From the NCBI GenBank assembly GCA_030248215.1, contig JASANG010003746.1, positions 1 to 64,000 on the forward strand: DNA of 64,000 nt, written 5' to 3'. Within the stretch, counting starts at the first letter, position 1. Each line of letters begins with the position of its first letter. The translations under genes and the position numbers were made by a program. This document shows positions 1 through 13,100 of this stretch, one piece after another. The DNA comes from Enoplolaimus lenunculus. Its lineage: Eukaryota > Nematoda > Enoplea > Enoplida > Thoracostomopsidae. Below the pieces are notes generated by a model. The model was not told where the DNA came from. It searched no databases and was given only the letters and a program-made list of their open reading frames with translations.

Positions 1-988
1 TCTACTGTAGCGAAATAAATAATTTGCTTAGTTAGACGAATTTTATAATTTAAACGATAACAAATTGTGCATACTTGTCGATTTGGTCAGGCTTTAGACA
101 TGTTATATGTCACAGGAAGTTTGTCTACACCGTAATTATCATTTGTCAATTGTTACTGCATTGGCCAGTCCAGTTGAAATTTACTGAGACATTGCTGTTA
201 CTGCATTGGCCAGTCCAGTTAAAATTTACTGAGACATTGCTGTTACTGCATTAACCAGTCCAGTTGAAATTTACTCGGACTGCATTGGCTAGTCCAGTTG
301 AAATTTACTGAGATATTGCTCTTTATATGTTTGTAATAAAATGGCTGAGAGACTTCTTCCGTAGAGTTTACATCAAACATCAAAAATAAGTTGGTAAACA
401 CAAATTGGAATTACCTAAAAAATCTGCTACAATTCGTTACCCGACATTTTGTCGCTCAACGTCTCGTCGGCACCGTCAGTTCGTCATCGTGACCATAGCT
501 GGAGCACCCACCCCCATAGGCTTCCAGCCTAACAAGACTTTAAGCAAAAAGGGTAAAACTACTTTGCTCATCGCGAGGGGCCTTCACCCTGAAGTTTTGG
601 GGCGCCCTAACCTGCTTAGGCACTGCTCTTGACATCAACCTAGCAGAACATTCGTCAAAACCTTTTTTATGCCGAGCGACAAATTGCTTACTCAACGACT
701 TGCCGAGGCTCAAGAGATGTTGTGTTACGAGTTATCGGTCGAGGAGTTGTCGGGCGACGAATTGTGACAATTTTTGAAAGAAGCTAATGTCAATCAACGT
801 TCACGTGTATAAATCTCTACTTTACAACTCCAACTCGATGCTGATTGATGCGATGCAATACGGAAAAAATTACAAAGCTACGATAGAAAAAAATTGCGGC
901 GATGTTTAGTAATAATTTCAATGCAAACATTTCTACACCGGTTGATGCATTATAATTTATAAGCATAAATTTTTTTTCGTAATTTCAG
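1..988 (+). other. intron or upstream region before exon 1
   Basis: No convincing exon is visible. It contains a 45-bp tandem repeat (about 151-320) and a stretch with 'tcgtcggcaccg' / 'gtcgggcgacgaattg' words around 450-770 that recur near 24650-24970 and 44830-44920. It ends in a T-rich tract and a cag acceptor at 988. An open frame at 405-632 overlaps this repeat material, has no recognisable domain, and is not called. Confidence 0.6.
151..320 (+). repeat. 45-bp tandem repeat, about 3.8 units
   Basis: Units starting 'tgttactgcattggccag' occur at 151, 196 and 241, exactly 45 bp apart, with a fourth shortened unit from about 281. Each contains 'ccagtccagttgaaatttac' with a few substitutions. 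It is a small intronic minisatellite. Confidence 0.9.
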
Positions 989-1177
989 ATATTATAAACG
1001 ACTGTCATACCGATGAATATAATCCACATGATGCCGGTGGAAGTATTCCCGCAATGGAGCCTTTTAATCGGCCTGCACCCAACCCGTATGCAGCGACGCG
1101 AACCGGTGCTATCAGCCAATTTGGCACCAACGGCTCGTTAGGATCTGCTCCGTTAATATTACGAAATCGACCAAACG
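989..1177 (+). CDS. unc-53: unc-53 exon 1 of window (disordered region)
   Basis: The acceptor is 'cgtaatttcag' ending at 988 and the donor is g|gtaatg at 1178. The exon opens with 2 nt of a split codon and leaves 1 nt. The peptide runs from IINDCHTDEYNPH through NRPAPNPYAATRTGAISQFG to RNRPN. It is low complexity and rich in P, N, G and A, as expected for the navigator middle region, with no domain of its own. The right-hand phase fits exon 2 at 14770 directly, which is the main support. It could also splice first to the candidate exon at 2940. Confidence 0.75.
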
Positions 1178-4100
1178 GTAATGTTGTTACAGTTTTATGC
1201 TTTCTTGACTTCTGTCCTCTTTTAGAAATTTTCATATTTTAACATAACTTAAATTTCGGATGGATTAACCTTAGGCTTAAACATAAACTAAGCTTGAGCA
1301 GGCACATAGCCAGACGGGGGCCCACTCCTGGAGCTGGCTACGGGGCCTTAGCTTGAGGTTTAAGCTTAGGCCTAAGCTTGTGTCGGAAAGTGCACAAGTG
1401 CTGCGTTATTTGTTCGGGGTATATTTCACAGAACAAGGGTTCGTTATTTGAAAATCATATTTATCGTGCAAAAATGCGGCTCGAAATTATTTGAAGATTT
1501 TTCCAAAGTTGTGCTATATTGTACGTATATTTAATTTACTTTAATATCTTCCACCAGAACATATTGCATTCGCCATTGAAACTCCGGGACGCCGCTAGAG
1601 CCTTGAGTAGTGTTTGTCAAATTGTGCTCTGTCGGATGCTATATTTTACCATTTTACCAGCGCCTTCAATTCTGGGATTCCTAAATCTACAGAGAAACTG
1701 GCGTCCTTGCGCAACCGTACTCTACCATTAGTTAGTAAAACCAAGAGTGGATGATGTCCACTTGCAAAAGAGTGTGCAACTGATGCGGTAGTGCATGGCA
1801 CAAAGTGTACCAGCACGCGTTGTATTTTTGCTCGACCCCCCTCCCTTGATTTGGGGGGTAGTCACCACTTAATCTACATAGTAAACATAGGAGTTAAAAT
1901 ATAATCGGAGCGACTTTAGCTAAAATTCAAAATATTGGTTCAACGATCCCCCCTATTTTGTGTACAGAATGTACCCAGTTGCACACTCTTGTGAAAATCA
2001 TCCACTCTTGGCAAAACTAACGCTCATAATTTTGCAACTCTGCAATTGAATGGTTTGCCCATAATATCAAAGACTAGACTTTGTTTGCGCTTCATTAAGT
2101 ATTCAGCTTGTAAGGTTTCATAAAGCCTGTGTTTTGGCGTCGGAACGCGTTTGTTTTGCTGGACCCACTTTAGTATCACTAATCAGCAACTTTATGGATG
2201 AAGTTTAGAACTGCGCCTGATACACCAGCATAGCTTAAAGTTAAAATTGTGTCGTATTCGTTATTTGGTGGGCAACGCTAAGACGTACAGTTTTGCTGTT
2301 TAATAGCTTTCTTGGCCTTTGTATATTCCGTCTTCACAGTTTTCGACATTTTCAGGTTTTGGCTTAATTTAAGCTTCAGGGTTAGTCTTAGGTTTAAGCT
2401 TTGACGCTGATGTGCTCAAGTGCCGCATTTTACTTTCTCGATGCATAATATGCTGTAATTTCATGTTTAAATTCAAAATATTCCATGATGAATTTGTTGT
2501 TGTTATTGGGTTTGCATAAAAGGTAATCATTAACTCGAATATATTTTCTGAAAATAATCACTGTTCATAGTATTTGTTTGTGAAGCCGTTTTTATTAGAA
2601 CTCTACTACGCTTTGCCTTAAAACTTTTGCCGTATGCTAATTATAAAGGCTTGATCACAGATAGACAGTGGGGCTGGGTAACTTTGACACTGAGAAGCTT
2701 TAAACTTAGGCTTACTTACAAATTTGGCTTAGGGTTACGTTTATGTTTAGACTTAGGCTTAAGGTTTGCATTAAATTTAGGTTTACGATTAGTAGACTAG
2801 ACAGTCCCCTATAGTTAGTAATGGGCCAAACTTTTTGTAATATGGATGAGAAGTGCAAACAGGTTTAGCGTGCAGGTTGTCGGAATAATTTTATCAAAAC
2901 TAAACCGTTCTATGTTTCACGAGTGCTATTTGTGCATAGGTAGAAATAATGTTGGAGGAGGCTCGGCTTCATCTCGAATTCTATCCCATGGCGGCGTTGA
3001 TCCGGGCTCGTAGCCAAGTGGTAGGCAGAGGGGCTTAGCCTCTCCTTCTGAAAATATTTTAGCCCGCCTGGAAAATCTTCGACCTTGCTTGTAAGTCAAC
3101 GAAACCCTTGTATGCCGTCGCTAAATTTTTTTAGCCCACCCTAGCAATGTGAACTGGCTACGGGACTGTGTTGGTCCAAGTCAGTTTAACGACTCGCGTA
3201 GCTTTCTTTTAAAAGGTTGTTGTTGTTCGTTTTCAACAATTCACACTCATTTTGCTGTTTCAGGTTTCAATCGAGTGAAATATTTTCTAGGTTTTGATTG
3301 TGTGCCAGGTTCAAACCCAACCCATATTATACGATTTCATCATTCACCGGTTTGTTTGCAATCTTGACCAACACTGAGAAATATAAGGTTCTCTAACAAC
3401 GAGTTTTTGAGGTTAAGTGGCCGGTTATAAGAACGGTCCGGCTCGTGGCGAGCTTACGTTGATATGGGGGGTAAAATTGTTTTGGAGGGGTATTCAAGGC
3501 CTTCCGATGACTTGCAAGCGAGGTTGAAAGTTTTCTAATGGGCAAAATTTTTTAAGGGGCGCTGCTCTGTCTTGACCTTTCTGGAAGTGTGCCTAACACG
3601 GTGTGAATGAAATCGTTTGCTGGCGGTCTTTATGTGGCAACGTGAGTTTTCTCTCGCTTTCGCTATTTTCTCACAGTGACGTATTTTCTTTCTATTTCCT
3701 GTTCCTGTTTGATGGCTACGGAAATCGACATTTTCTTTAAGTGACGTTTGGCTGTGACGAATAAATAATAGAGATTCAATGGCAAGAATGTATTACGATG
3801 AATAAAATGGCGTTTTCGTAAGTGCAAGTAGATATGAGTAGCATCAATGATAAACGGTTTTTTTACAATATGTTTAACCCTTTCACTCATAGAGTAGACT
3901 ATGAGCAACTAAATACAATATTGTACGAGCAATACACACACTGTGAGCAGTGTTTAACATTTATAACATATATGCGCAGTGCAAAATGTCCACAAGACCT
4001 GAGAGCTTACTCGGGCCCGAGCGTCAAGCTCTTATAGCTCAGTGGTCATCGTAAACGCCTCCCACCCGTGAGACTGGGGATCGAATCTTACCTTGTAATT

Positions 4101-7100
4101 ACATCTCATATGAAATTGAAAATATTCATGTGAGAAAGGGTTAAGTAAATTTCTGCACGTATACCCTGGCGGACTACGGTCACGGTACATGCGGACACTG
4201 AACTTTTTTCAAATTTTATCTTGACTTATGTCAAGCTGTGATAAGCAAAGTAAAAGGCTAGGCTGTTGTACACCTTCTGGTACCGGTGTCGAAAATTTCA
4301 GATTTCGGCTCAACTTAGGCTTGTAGCATTTATTTGCATACAAAAATGAAATTGGTTCATTTAAGCAGCTACTACATCGTGGACAACTACAAAATTTACT
4401 CAAATTCATTAAAGTTTGTTTCCTATACAACCATGAACTAGATGTTATTTTACGGTTACAAATGTGTCTTTCTCGGCAACACGGATGTAAGCCAAATAAA
4501 ATAAACAAATATATAATTTCTTTAAATTTGTTCTTCGACAATAAAAACGTACTTTTAACTGGATTAGAATAATATTCTGGATTTTTGAGGTCAAAAGTTA
4601 TCTCGTTCGCAAGAATGCTTTGCACGAGGTTGTTGTACCTTCCTGAAATGAAATTCTGGCTACGCTTCTGTTCCTGCAAATGTTTAAGACTCGCACAATA
4701 AAACGGTTGCCATTACAAATTTTACACAAATTTCAATTTTTATATTTCTCTAACTTAGTTGTATTGAACATTACTGCTTAAACAATATCTTCTTCCATTT
4801 GTAGCAATTATATTAATGTATTTTAAATCACTTCATGTATGTCCATTTCTTGAAATGTTTCATTTGAAACTAAAACGTTTCAATAATTTAGTATATTCAG
4901 CCGGATTTTTAGTTTTTACCCAAACTAGATTGTCATCATCAGATATTGCTTTTTTACTTGCTGCCTGCAATATACATTATGATTGGCTAAGAGATGGGCA
5001 ACATTTTGGCGTTTGTCGTGTTAGGGTACCGCCAGGGTGCAACCGGAATTACAATTTACCGGAACCGGAACCGGAATTCGAAAATTTTACCGGAACCGGA
5101 AAGTGAAAAATGCATTTCACCAAAAATTCCATTTTAATCTTATTTTTTGCTATATTATTTGTGAAATAACCTTAGTCGAACATAGGTTTTTATTTTATTT
5201 GTTGTATTTTAGATTTTCATCATCGACTGAAGTGAAATCCATCATCAATGGCTTATATTCGGAGTACAAGTGGCTTTCAAAAGAGATTCTTAAAAATTAG
5301 CAAAGTTAAGAAAACGGCCAAATTATAACACCGGACTTTTTAAATTCGGTAAAAATTTACCGTAACCGGAAGGTGAAAATATGCCAGAACCGGAACTGGA
5401 ATTCCGGTTGCACCCTGGGTACCGCTATACTTTAGGTGACGTCCGGCACCGTGCGTCACCATACGGTATCGCACGTAGTTAGTACACGTACGATACCGCA
5501 TGGTGACGGACGGTGCCGTACAACAAATATTCCGCAACGTTAACTATTACAATGACGTCCATCTGCAGTAAATGCCACGACAAATCATCCCAAGCTTTAT
5601 CATGTTTAGTTAAAATACAACTTTTTCAAATACTATGAACACCAATACACCCCTACTATTAACATTCTTACTTTGTTAAGTTTGCACCGGGAAGAAAAAA
5701 AGCGAGGAATCGCGTGTTATAAGAAAATTCTAGTCATTTAAACCAATCCAAATCAATCCTAAACCCAATACATCAGGGCCGGCGTTATGATGGTCACCCC
5801 TCTCCAAAATCGGTTCGAGGTGCTTCCAATATATATAATGTTTCACAGATTTATAATTTCGTGGTCAGCGACAAAATTTCTTAGTTTGCCCAGATGGGAC
5901 CCCCCATGAATCGGTTCCCCAATAATTTGGATTTTAGGGGGCGCTTCCGCCAGCACCGCCATGCTTATAGCTATTTCGACTTCCAGCTCACATTCTGGCG
6001 TTGCAAATCTGCTGGTGTGCTGATTTTAGTCCAATCGAGTGAGCTACGTACCGCGAAGCCAGCCTATTAACTCTCATTTGAACGCGGCAACGGCGGCGGC
6101 ACCAAATAGATAGTGAAGCGAACATAGTGTTGTGGGTTTTAAAATTTTAATTGTGATTAAAAATTAAAATTCATGTCAATTACGACAATGTATGTATATG
6201 CGTTGAATGCGCGTATACGAGTGTTATTGTATATGCGTTGACAACGGAGTATATTTCCTGTGTCGAACAATTTGCTACGGCGTTATAGGAATGACAATTT
6301 AGAAGCTTCTATTTTTCGAATAAGAAAATAAATGACTATAGTTTTGTTACCAAAAATCAAGCAACGGGGATGTATGCTTTTTGTTTGAATTTTAACCAGT
6401 GTAACAAGTTTTCCCTTCCATAAGGCATGGTTTCAGGCGATTTTTGTTAAATAGGTAAATTATTAGTCGAAAAAAATTGTAGCTGTGAGTCTGCTGACGA
6501 ATAACAAGACCGAGCCCATAGCCAAATGAGGCCAGGGGGGTATCAGCCCCCACCTGGAAAAAATTTAGCCACCCTTAACAATTTTCAACTTTGCTTGTAA
6601 GTCATCGAAAACCCCTGTATACCGCGCCTGAAAATTTGTTAATCCTCGCCAGCAATGTGACCTGGCTGCCGGCCTGTGCAAGTGCATGACGTGTATCATA
6701 TCTTAATATCGGTTTTCGGACAACTTTATATGCAATACCAACTCAGCAGGATACGGGGGTCGTAGTAAGTATAAATATTGCGGGTCTGAAGATTTTGTTT
6801 AAGGTATATCCAGTAAATTAACGGCTTCGTATTTTTTCCAAAAGCTATTAAAGCTAAAATTTACTGATAACGAAAAATTCGTTTTGTTTATGAATATATA
6901 TTCAAACTATGGGAGATCATAACATTGCCAATTATGCCCATATGAGAAGACATTTTGAAACAAGGGAACGTATGTTCAAATGTGTATATCACCTATCACC
7001 AGTTTGTAGTAGGTCTTGTAACTTTCGCAATAGTGAATGCTGAGGCTCAAAATTTAGCACAATTTTCGCATATGATTTGTTGTACTCCTGTATCAATTTT

Positions 7101-10100
7101 GAGTTGTAATTGCAGTAGTGAGCGAGTTTTAAAACCTATTACTAATTGAGGATAGTTGCTATGCACATTTGTGAATATGGCCAGACTAGTAGATATATGT
7201 GCATTTGCATCGGAATAACTTCCGACACCGAACGTAGTAATTTGTCAAAAACCTACAAGGTGTAATTATACTTTATTGCATTTTATTCTCTTTTTGACAT
7301 ATTCCAGAGATACATTTCGTAGATTAAAACCCCGTATATGAAGGGAGTCATTTGTGACCGTTTCCCATTTCCTGTGATATGATTGTGAAATAGCGCGGCA
7401 TTTGCTTAGCAATAAATTTTTGATGGTTATCGGAAAAATTGTATTGATCAGTCAACAAACAACGCACTTGATTCACTCAGAGCTGCACGCTATATACCCG
7501 CGGGTAACGCGGGTACGGGTGAGAAAGTATTGACGCGGGTATACTCGCGGGTAAAGAATTTCAATGCGCGGGTAGAAATTTATGATTCTTTACTCGCCTA
7601 AATTTTTTTATGAAAAACGGCAAGCAGCGGTTTAAAGTACATAGCTAGTATCCCTCACAAATAAAGCATGTTGCTAAGGTACTGGTTCTGGCTGAAATAG
7701 GCCCATACTGTAGTGACCCGAATAAGAGGGGGGCTGATATTTATTTGGCCTCTCCAGAGGGTACCCTCCTGTTATTCGGTTACGGACTGTTTTTTATTTT
7801 CATCCAACCCTTCGCCATCCTTCGTTACTGATATATCCGGTATTGCAACTATCCGTTGAATTAAACGTTGTTTGTCTTGTGTCAATAGCTTGAGCGATAA
7901 TACAAGGCTATACTTAGCAATGTATGTTCAAAATTTAAGTATATACGTTTTAAAGCTTCAAACTCAAATTATTTGGTCCTGGAGTCACTTATGCGCTGGA
8001 ATTAGGGATAATTGACACTTATGGACTCTAATTAAGGTCTAGGGACTCTATTCGCTTACGGACTCTTATTAGGGATATGGACTCTTATTGATTGAGACTC
8101 AAAATGGGGACCCCCTCTTGTTACCCCCCTCTTATTCGAGTCAATACAGTACACGCGGGAATATTTTGACATACTTTTCAACCGAAATTTTTGGAGTACA
8201 GCTTATCATATAGCATTTGGAAACATTTTTCACTGTTCTTATTGCGCGGGTGAAAAATCTTTTCCCACTTACACCTCTGGATTCACTATTACACGTATTT
8301 CTGTAGTTTACAATTTTCCGAGGTTTTTTGAATGACGAACGGGCCCATAGCCATGATAAGCCGGGGGGGGGGCTTCAGCCCCCTTGGAATAATTTTGCCC
8401 CCCCCTAGAAATTTATCTTCCTCCTCGTTTGTATGTTTATTGAAAACCCTTGTATGCCCCTCCTGAAAAATTTTTTTAGCCCCACTAGCAAGGTGAGCTG
8501 GCTACGGGCCTGATGGCGAAGGAGTTTCAATTCCTCTTTCAAATTTATAACAGTTTATTTACCACCGACTGCTGGAAATTTGACAAAAATTTCTTCCGAG
8601 TCATTAATGTGGTAACTTCAAAAGAGCAATTATTCCCAGCGTAAAGATAAGCTTATATCTAACTATGCCTAGGCGTAAACCTAAACTTACGCCAAAATTT
8701 TTTCTTAAGTTTAAGCTTACTCTATTGGAGTCCGACGGAAAAACGGTATGCCCCTTAAATGCTGAGTGCGTTGCTGACCATTTTTTGTGATTAATCATTT
8801 TTCTTCTAGGAGCTCTGTTGAAATGAGAACTAGCTATTCATGAAATTTCGTTAGTATTCTGGCAAATCAGTTATGACCATACTTTTCAGTTTAAGTCACC
8901 TTTACTTAATAATCTGCGCCCGTAGCCAGGGTTGGCCCCGCTAGAAAATTTTCAACCTTACTTGTACGTCACCGAAAACCCATGTATACCACTCCTGAAA
9001 ATTTTTTATCCCCCTACCAAGGTGAGCTCGCTACGGTCCTGTTAACAATTTCTGTGTAATGTATCATCAACCCGCTCCCTCTCGTTGTATGCACGCTGCC
9101 TCACGATTTTATGATGCTTCAATCATGTCAACTGATTTTAGGCAATTATCATGTGTTTTATTTTTACTACACCAGCTATTTCCGTCATACCGATCGACTA
9201 AAGTACACTCTAGCTTGTCTTGTGCACGATTTTTCGCCAACGATAAAAGCCCAAGCATAATCACGGCAATTATACTTTTCGAAACCGAGGAAACTTTATT
9301 TTTGTTTCTAGTTCTGTGTTAATAAATGTTAGAGAAAACACAGCAACGGTTGTTTGTAGGCCCATAGCCAGCTCAACATTCTATCGGTGGGCCCCCACTG
9401 TCAGATCTCAGTGGGGCCACTCAAGCGTATTGCTCCAACAGGGATCGCAACCAAAAATTTTGTGTTAAACTTTAGTACAAATGTTGTGTTATTAGTAGTT
9501 TCTAGATACACTGCCGGATGGGTCAAAAAACGTCCGGAGCAACATGCATTGATTTGAAATGCTTTCCAAATGGGACTAAAATTTATCTGGGGGGGGGGGG
9601 GGCAAAACGATTCTACGGAGGTCTGAGCCCCTCTGGCTACATGCTTGATTGTTTATTGTGCAAAAACTTCCTTCAGTTGAGAGTGTTAACTTGGAAAGAC
9701 GAAACAATTGTGAAATTTGATACTCTGTAAGAGTCAAACAGTGTGATAGTTAACGAAGTTAGTTATAGTGTGAGTTGTTTGCTTTGTTCAGTCAATTTTG
9801 ACAACTAAACAGTCCGGCTTTCAGTAAACAAAATGTATTTTCGGGTTCAAAATATCCAGCGGCATTACAGTCGTTTTTTAAAACAAGCGTTACCGGATCG
9901 AAGGGTGGCACCCTGGCCTAGGTCCCCTGCCAGGTTCAAAACTAAGCTTTATAGTTTTGCAGAGAAATGTAAGGCCGGCTTAAATGAAAATTTTGCAAAA
10001 GCCAAGGCGGATTTCGGGTTGGTGGGAGAAACATTGGGTGTCCATGAATACTTTTTCATTAATGAAAGTATTTGTATAAAAATAGAAAATTACATCGAGC

Positions 10101-13100
10101 GGGACTGCAACAGTCGACAGTATACGTCATAGTATCGCTCTGTAGTAGCATTTATCTTCCAGCATGTTTACTATTTATGTTCTCATACCTAATACTTTGT
10201 ATTTTTATTCAATGTAGTTCATGGTTATAGGCCTGCGAACCCCATAAGGTTTTTCTGGATCCACCCCTGAAAAGCAAGAGAATTTGCTAAAGTGAAATAT
10301 TTGTTTAACGCGGTTTCGTTTCAAGTTGTATAATGTGTATTTGTTATTGTTACCAATATATGTAACCCGTTTAAGGACGGAAAACAGTTGATTTAGGTAT
10401 AAGAAAATAACACACTGTGGATTGATCTGTTGCATTTTGCTTTACCAACGATATATAAAATTCGTAACAAAACCAGAACTTGAAACATTTGTATTTTCTA
10501 GACACTTAACTGCTGTAGAATTAGAAATATAGCATTTTTTGATTGTTCAGCTGTGTTTTGTAGGTATTTCAGTTGAGAATTAAATTTAATTCAAAAGCGT
10601 AGGCACACGAGATGCGAAGGGGTTCGTGGTCCCATCCAATGACAAGCGTCGATTTTATTTCTGTTTATAACCATATTCTAGCCTTGATAGTAATAGACTT
10701 GAAAAAATTGATATACTTAGTTAATTGGTCAAAAATAAAAAAATTAATATACTTAGGTAATTAGCCTGGTCTTCTCGATACTAAAATGCCAAGCAACACA
10801 CGTGAATTATTTTATATGACATTTTTTTGATTCAATATTCGGGAATATGTATGTGGTACAGATCGTCGTATGAAACGATATTCCACAGACTTCTATTGAA
10901 GCAGTTAAAGGAAATAATTAGTGCTGAGTTTGTTTCACGTTTGATGAACTCAGGCCCGTAGCCAGCACATCTTCCTGGGGGGCGGCTAAAAATTTTTCAG
11001 GAGGGCATTCAAGGGTTTTCAATGAATTACAGGCAAGGTTGAAAATTTTCTAGGGGGGCGAACATTTTTTCGCGGGGGGGGGGGGCTGTGCCCCCATGCC
11101 CCCCCTTGGCTACGGGCCCGGATGGACTCTTAATATATTTTTGCTTCCCAATGTTTAAGTACGTTAAAATAGTAATTGTACTAAGCGCGGGTTCAAGAAT
11201 AAAACTCAGGAAGCGACCGCACATTCTAAGCAATACTACGCCACTGAATTGTACATTCTGTCATTTTTTATCGTATATAAAATGCGTTCTCCGTCACCTT
11301 CATCAAAGAAAATATGTAAAAGTCCGGATACAACGGCAAATTTGGAACCTCCTAAAACGCCAACTACCGCCAGTTTATCATCATTACAAGCACGCATTAA
11401 TGCTGCATGCGATGCTATTCGCCGCAGTTCAAGAGCGTCTTCAAACGCTTGCAAATTGGGTAAGGCAACGCGTTTATCGGGCGCAACAAGTCATGCCATT
11501 GCAGTCAGGATGCGACCAGATGTCCGGTTCCGGATTAATATCCGGCAAAAACTAATATCCGTATTTGGTTCCGGTATCCTGGATAAACCTGCCGGATACC
11601 GGATATTTACGGTTGTTGTGCCGAATATTATAAAACTAATTTTTAAAAGTGATCGTCTTTAATATCTGGCTGCGATTACATTTCTGGGAGAGGCAAGAAG
11701 TTCAACTTTTGATACGTTGAATCTATTATGTTATATAAGTGAGCGTAGAGTTAAACGCATTTTTGAATTAAATAATGTCAGTTGCTCAGAAACAATTATG
11801 AATTTTATAACAGACGAAAACCTTGAGCACGCTAAAAATACAACGAAAAAGTAAATTATTTTAACATATACAGTATCCGGTTCCTGTTTCGATAAATAAT
11901 TAAATATCCGGTTCCGGCATACGATAAATTAATATCCGGTCGCACCCTGATTGGAGCTCAATTAACATTCACAAAATCAAGAGTGACCGATTAAATTCAG
12001 AGTTGCGTTTGAAGTAAACTATACTTTGCATATCTCTTCAACTTGGTCTTCTGTTAAAATGAAACAACTCTGAATCCTGTTCTGTGCAAAGCGAAGTTTT
12101 TAAGTTTCCGTCCATTTCCAAACCGAGGACTCGAACAAAACAAACTTGAAGAAAACTATATGATATGTTGGTACTTAAGGCATGTATGTAATTGCTAGTT
12201 GTCACGACACTTAAAATGGGCGTGTAGCGGTCGTGGTTAAGGGACCACATCATTTTAAGTAATAGCAAATTTTGTTTTTGATTCAAGCAAAGTTGTGTTT
12301 GTGTCCAAACGGAAGTTGTGCCAAACTAGTAAAAGTGGTAATTTTGTATTCTTAAACACGGTGAGCTATTTTAGAACGCTGCAGTAGTTTCGAGTTATTT
12401 ACAATTTAAGACCTTCGGATGTTGTACTCTTTTTGTGTTAAAGTAACTTGCGTATTAAATTTCATTCAAGTCCTATTTACATGTGCAACTTTTTGCTGCG
12501 ACAACTTGAGCTGCAGCTTGATATTGTAAGTTATGTCCAAATTTTTTTTGGAAAAACTTGCAGCTGCAAATAATTTATTAAAAATCATAGCTAAGAATTT
12601 AGTTCACATGTGTGAATAACCATGCAAGTTCACGGAACTTATTGCAGCCGCTTTCTCATTTGATAATGAAAAAATGCAAGTTATGCGTGCAATTTGCAGC
12701 TGCAAAAATTTGCACGTCTGAATAGGGTCTAAGTGATGTCTCTCTAGTTTTCTGCGTGTCCGATTGGTGTTTCATAATTTAGTAAATATGGTTGAAACTG
12801 AGCAGGCATGCTTTTCTAGTTGGATCTGTTGTAGCTGCGTCTAAATACCTCAAATTTTTGAGACATGCTTATACCCGCGGGTAAGGATTTTCAAAGCGCG
12901 AGCAAAATTTGCGAAAAATTGAAATCCCCTCTTCGGTAGAATTTTCAATGACGTTCGTTTTAGCAATTTTGGTTGCCGACATTTTTCGCATCGTTCGTCA
13001 AGTTGTTTGTAACTTTTAAAGACGGCCGTAAATTGCGCTGCGACATGGAGTGCACCACTGTCATTGTTCTATGCGGACGAAAATATTTTACAACCTCCAG

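Noticed and set aside
4028-4092. A working tRNA gene
   Set aside because: The A- and B-box-like words are present, but acceptor and anticodon stems do not pair, and the unit is embedded in a repeated MITE.
4209-4679. 156-codon open frame on the minus strand
   Set aside because: No domain, low-complexity translation, and its ends show 'ctggctacgc' repeat words. It is most likely a chance frame in repeat DNA inside the intron.
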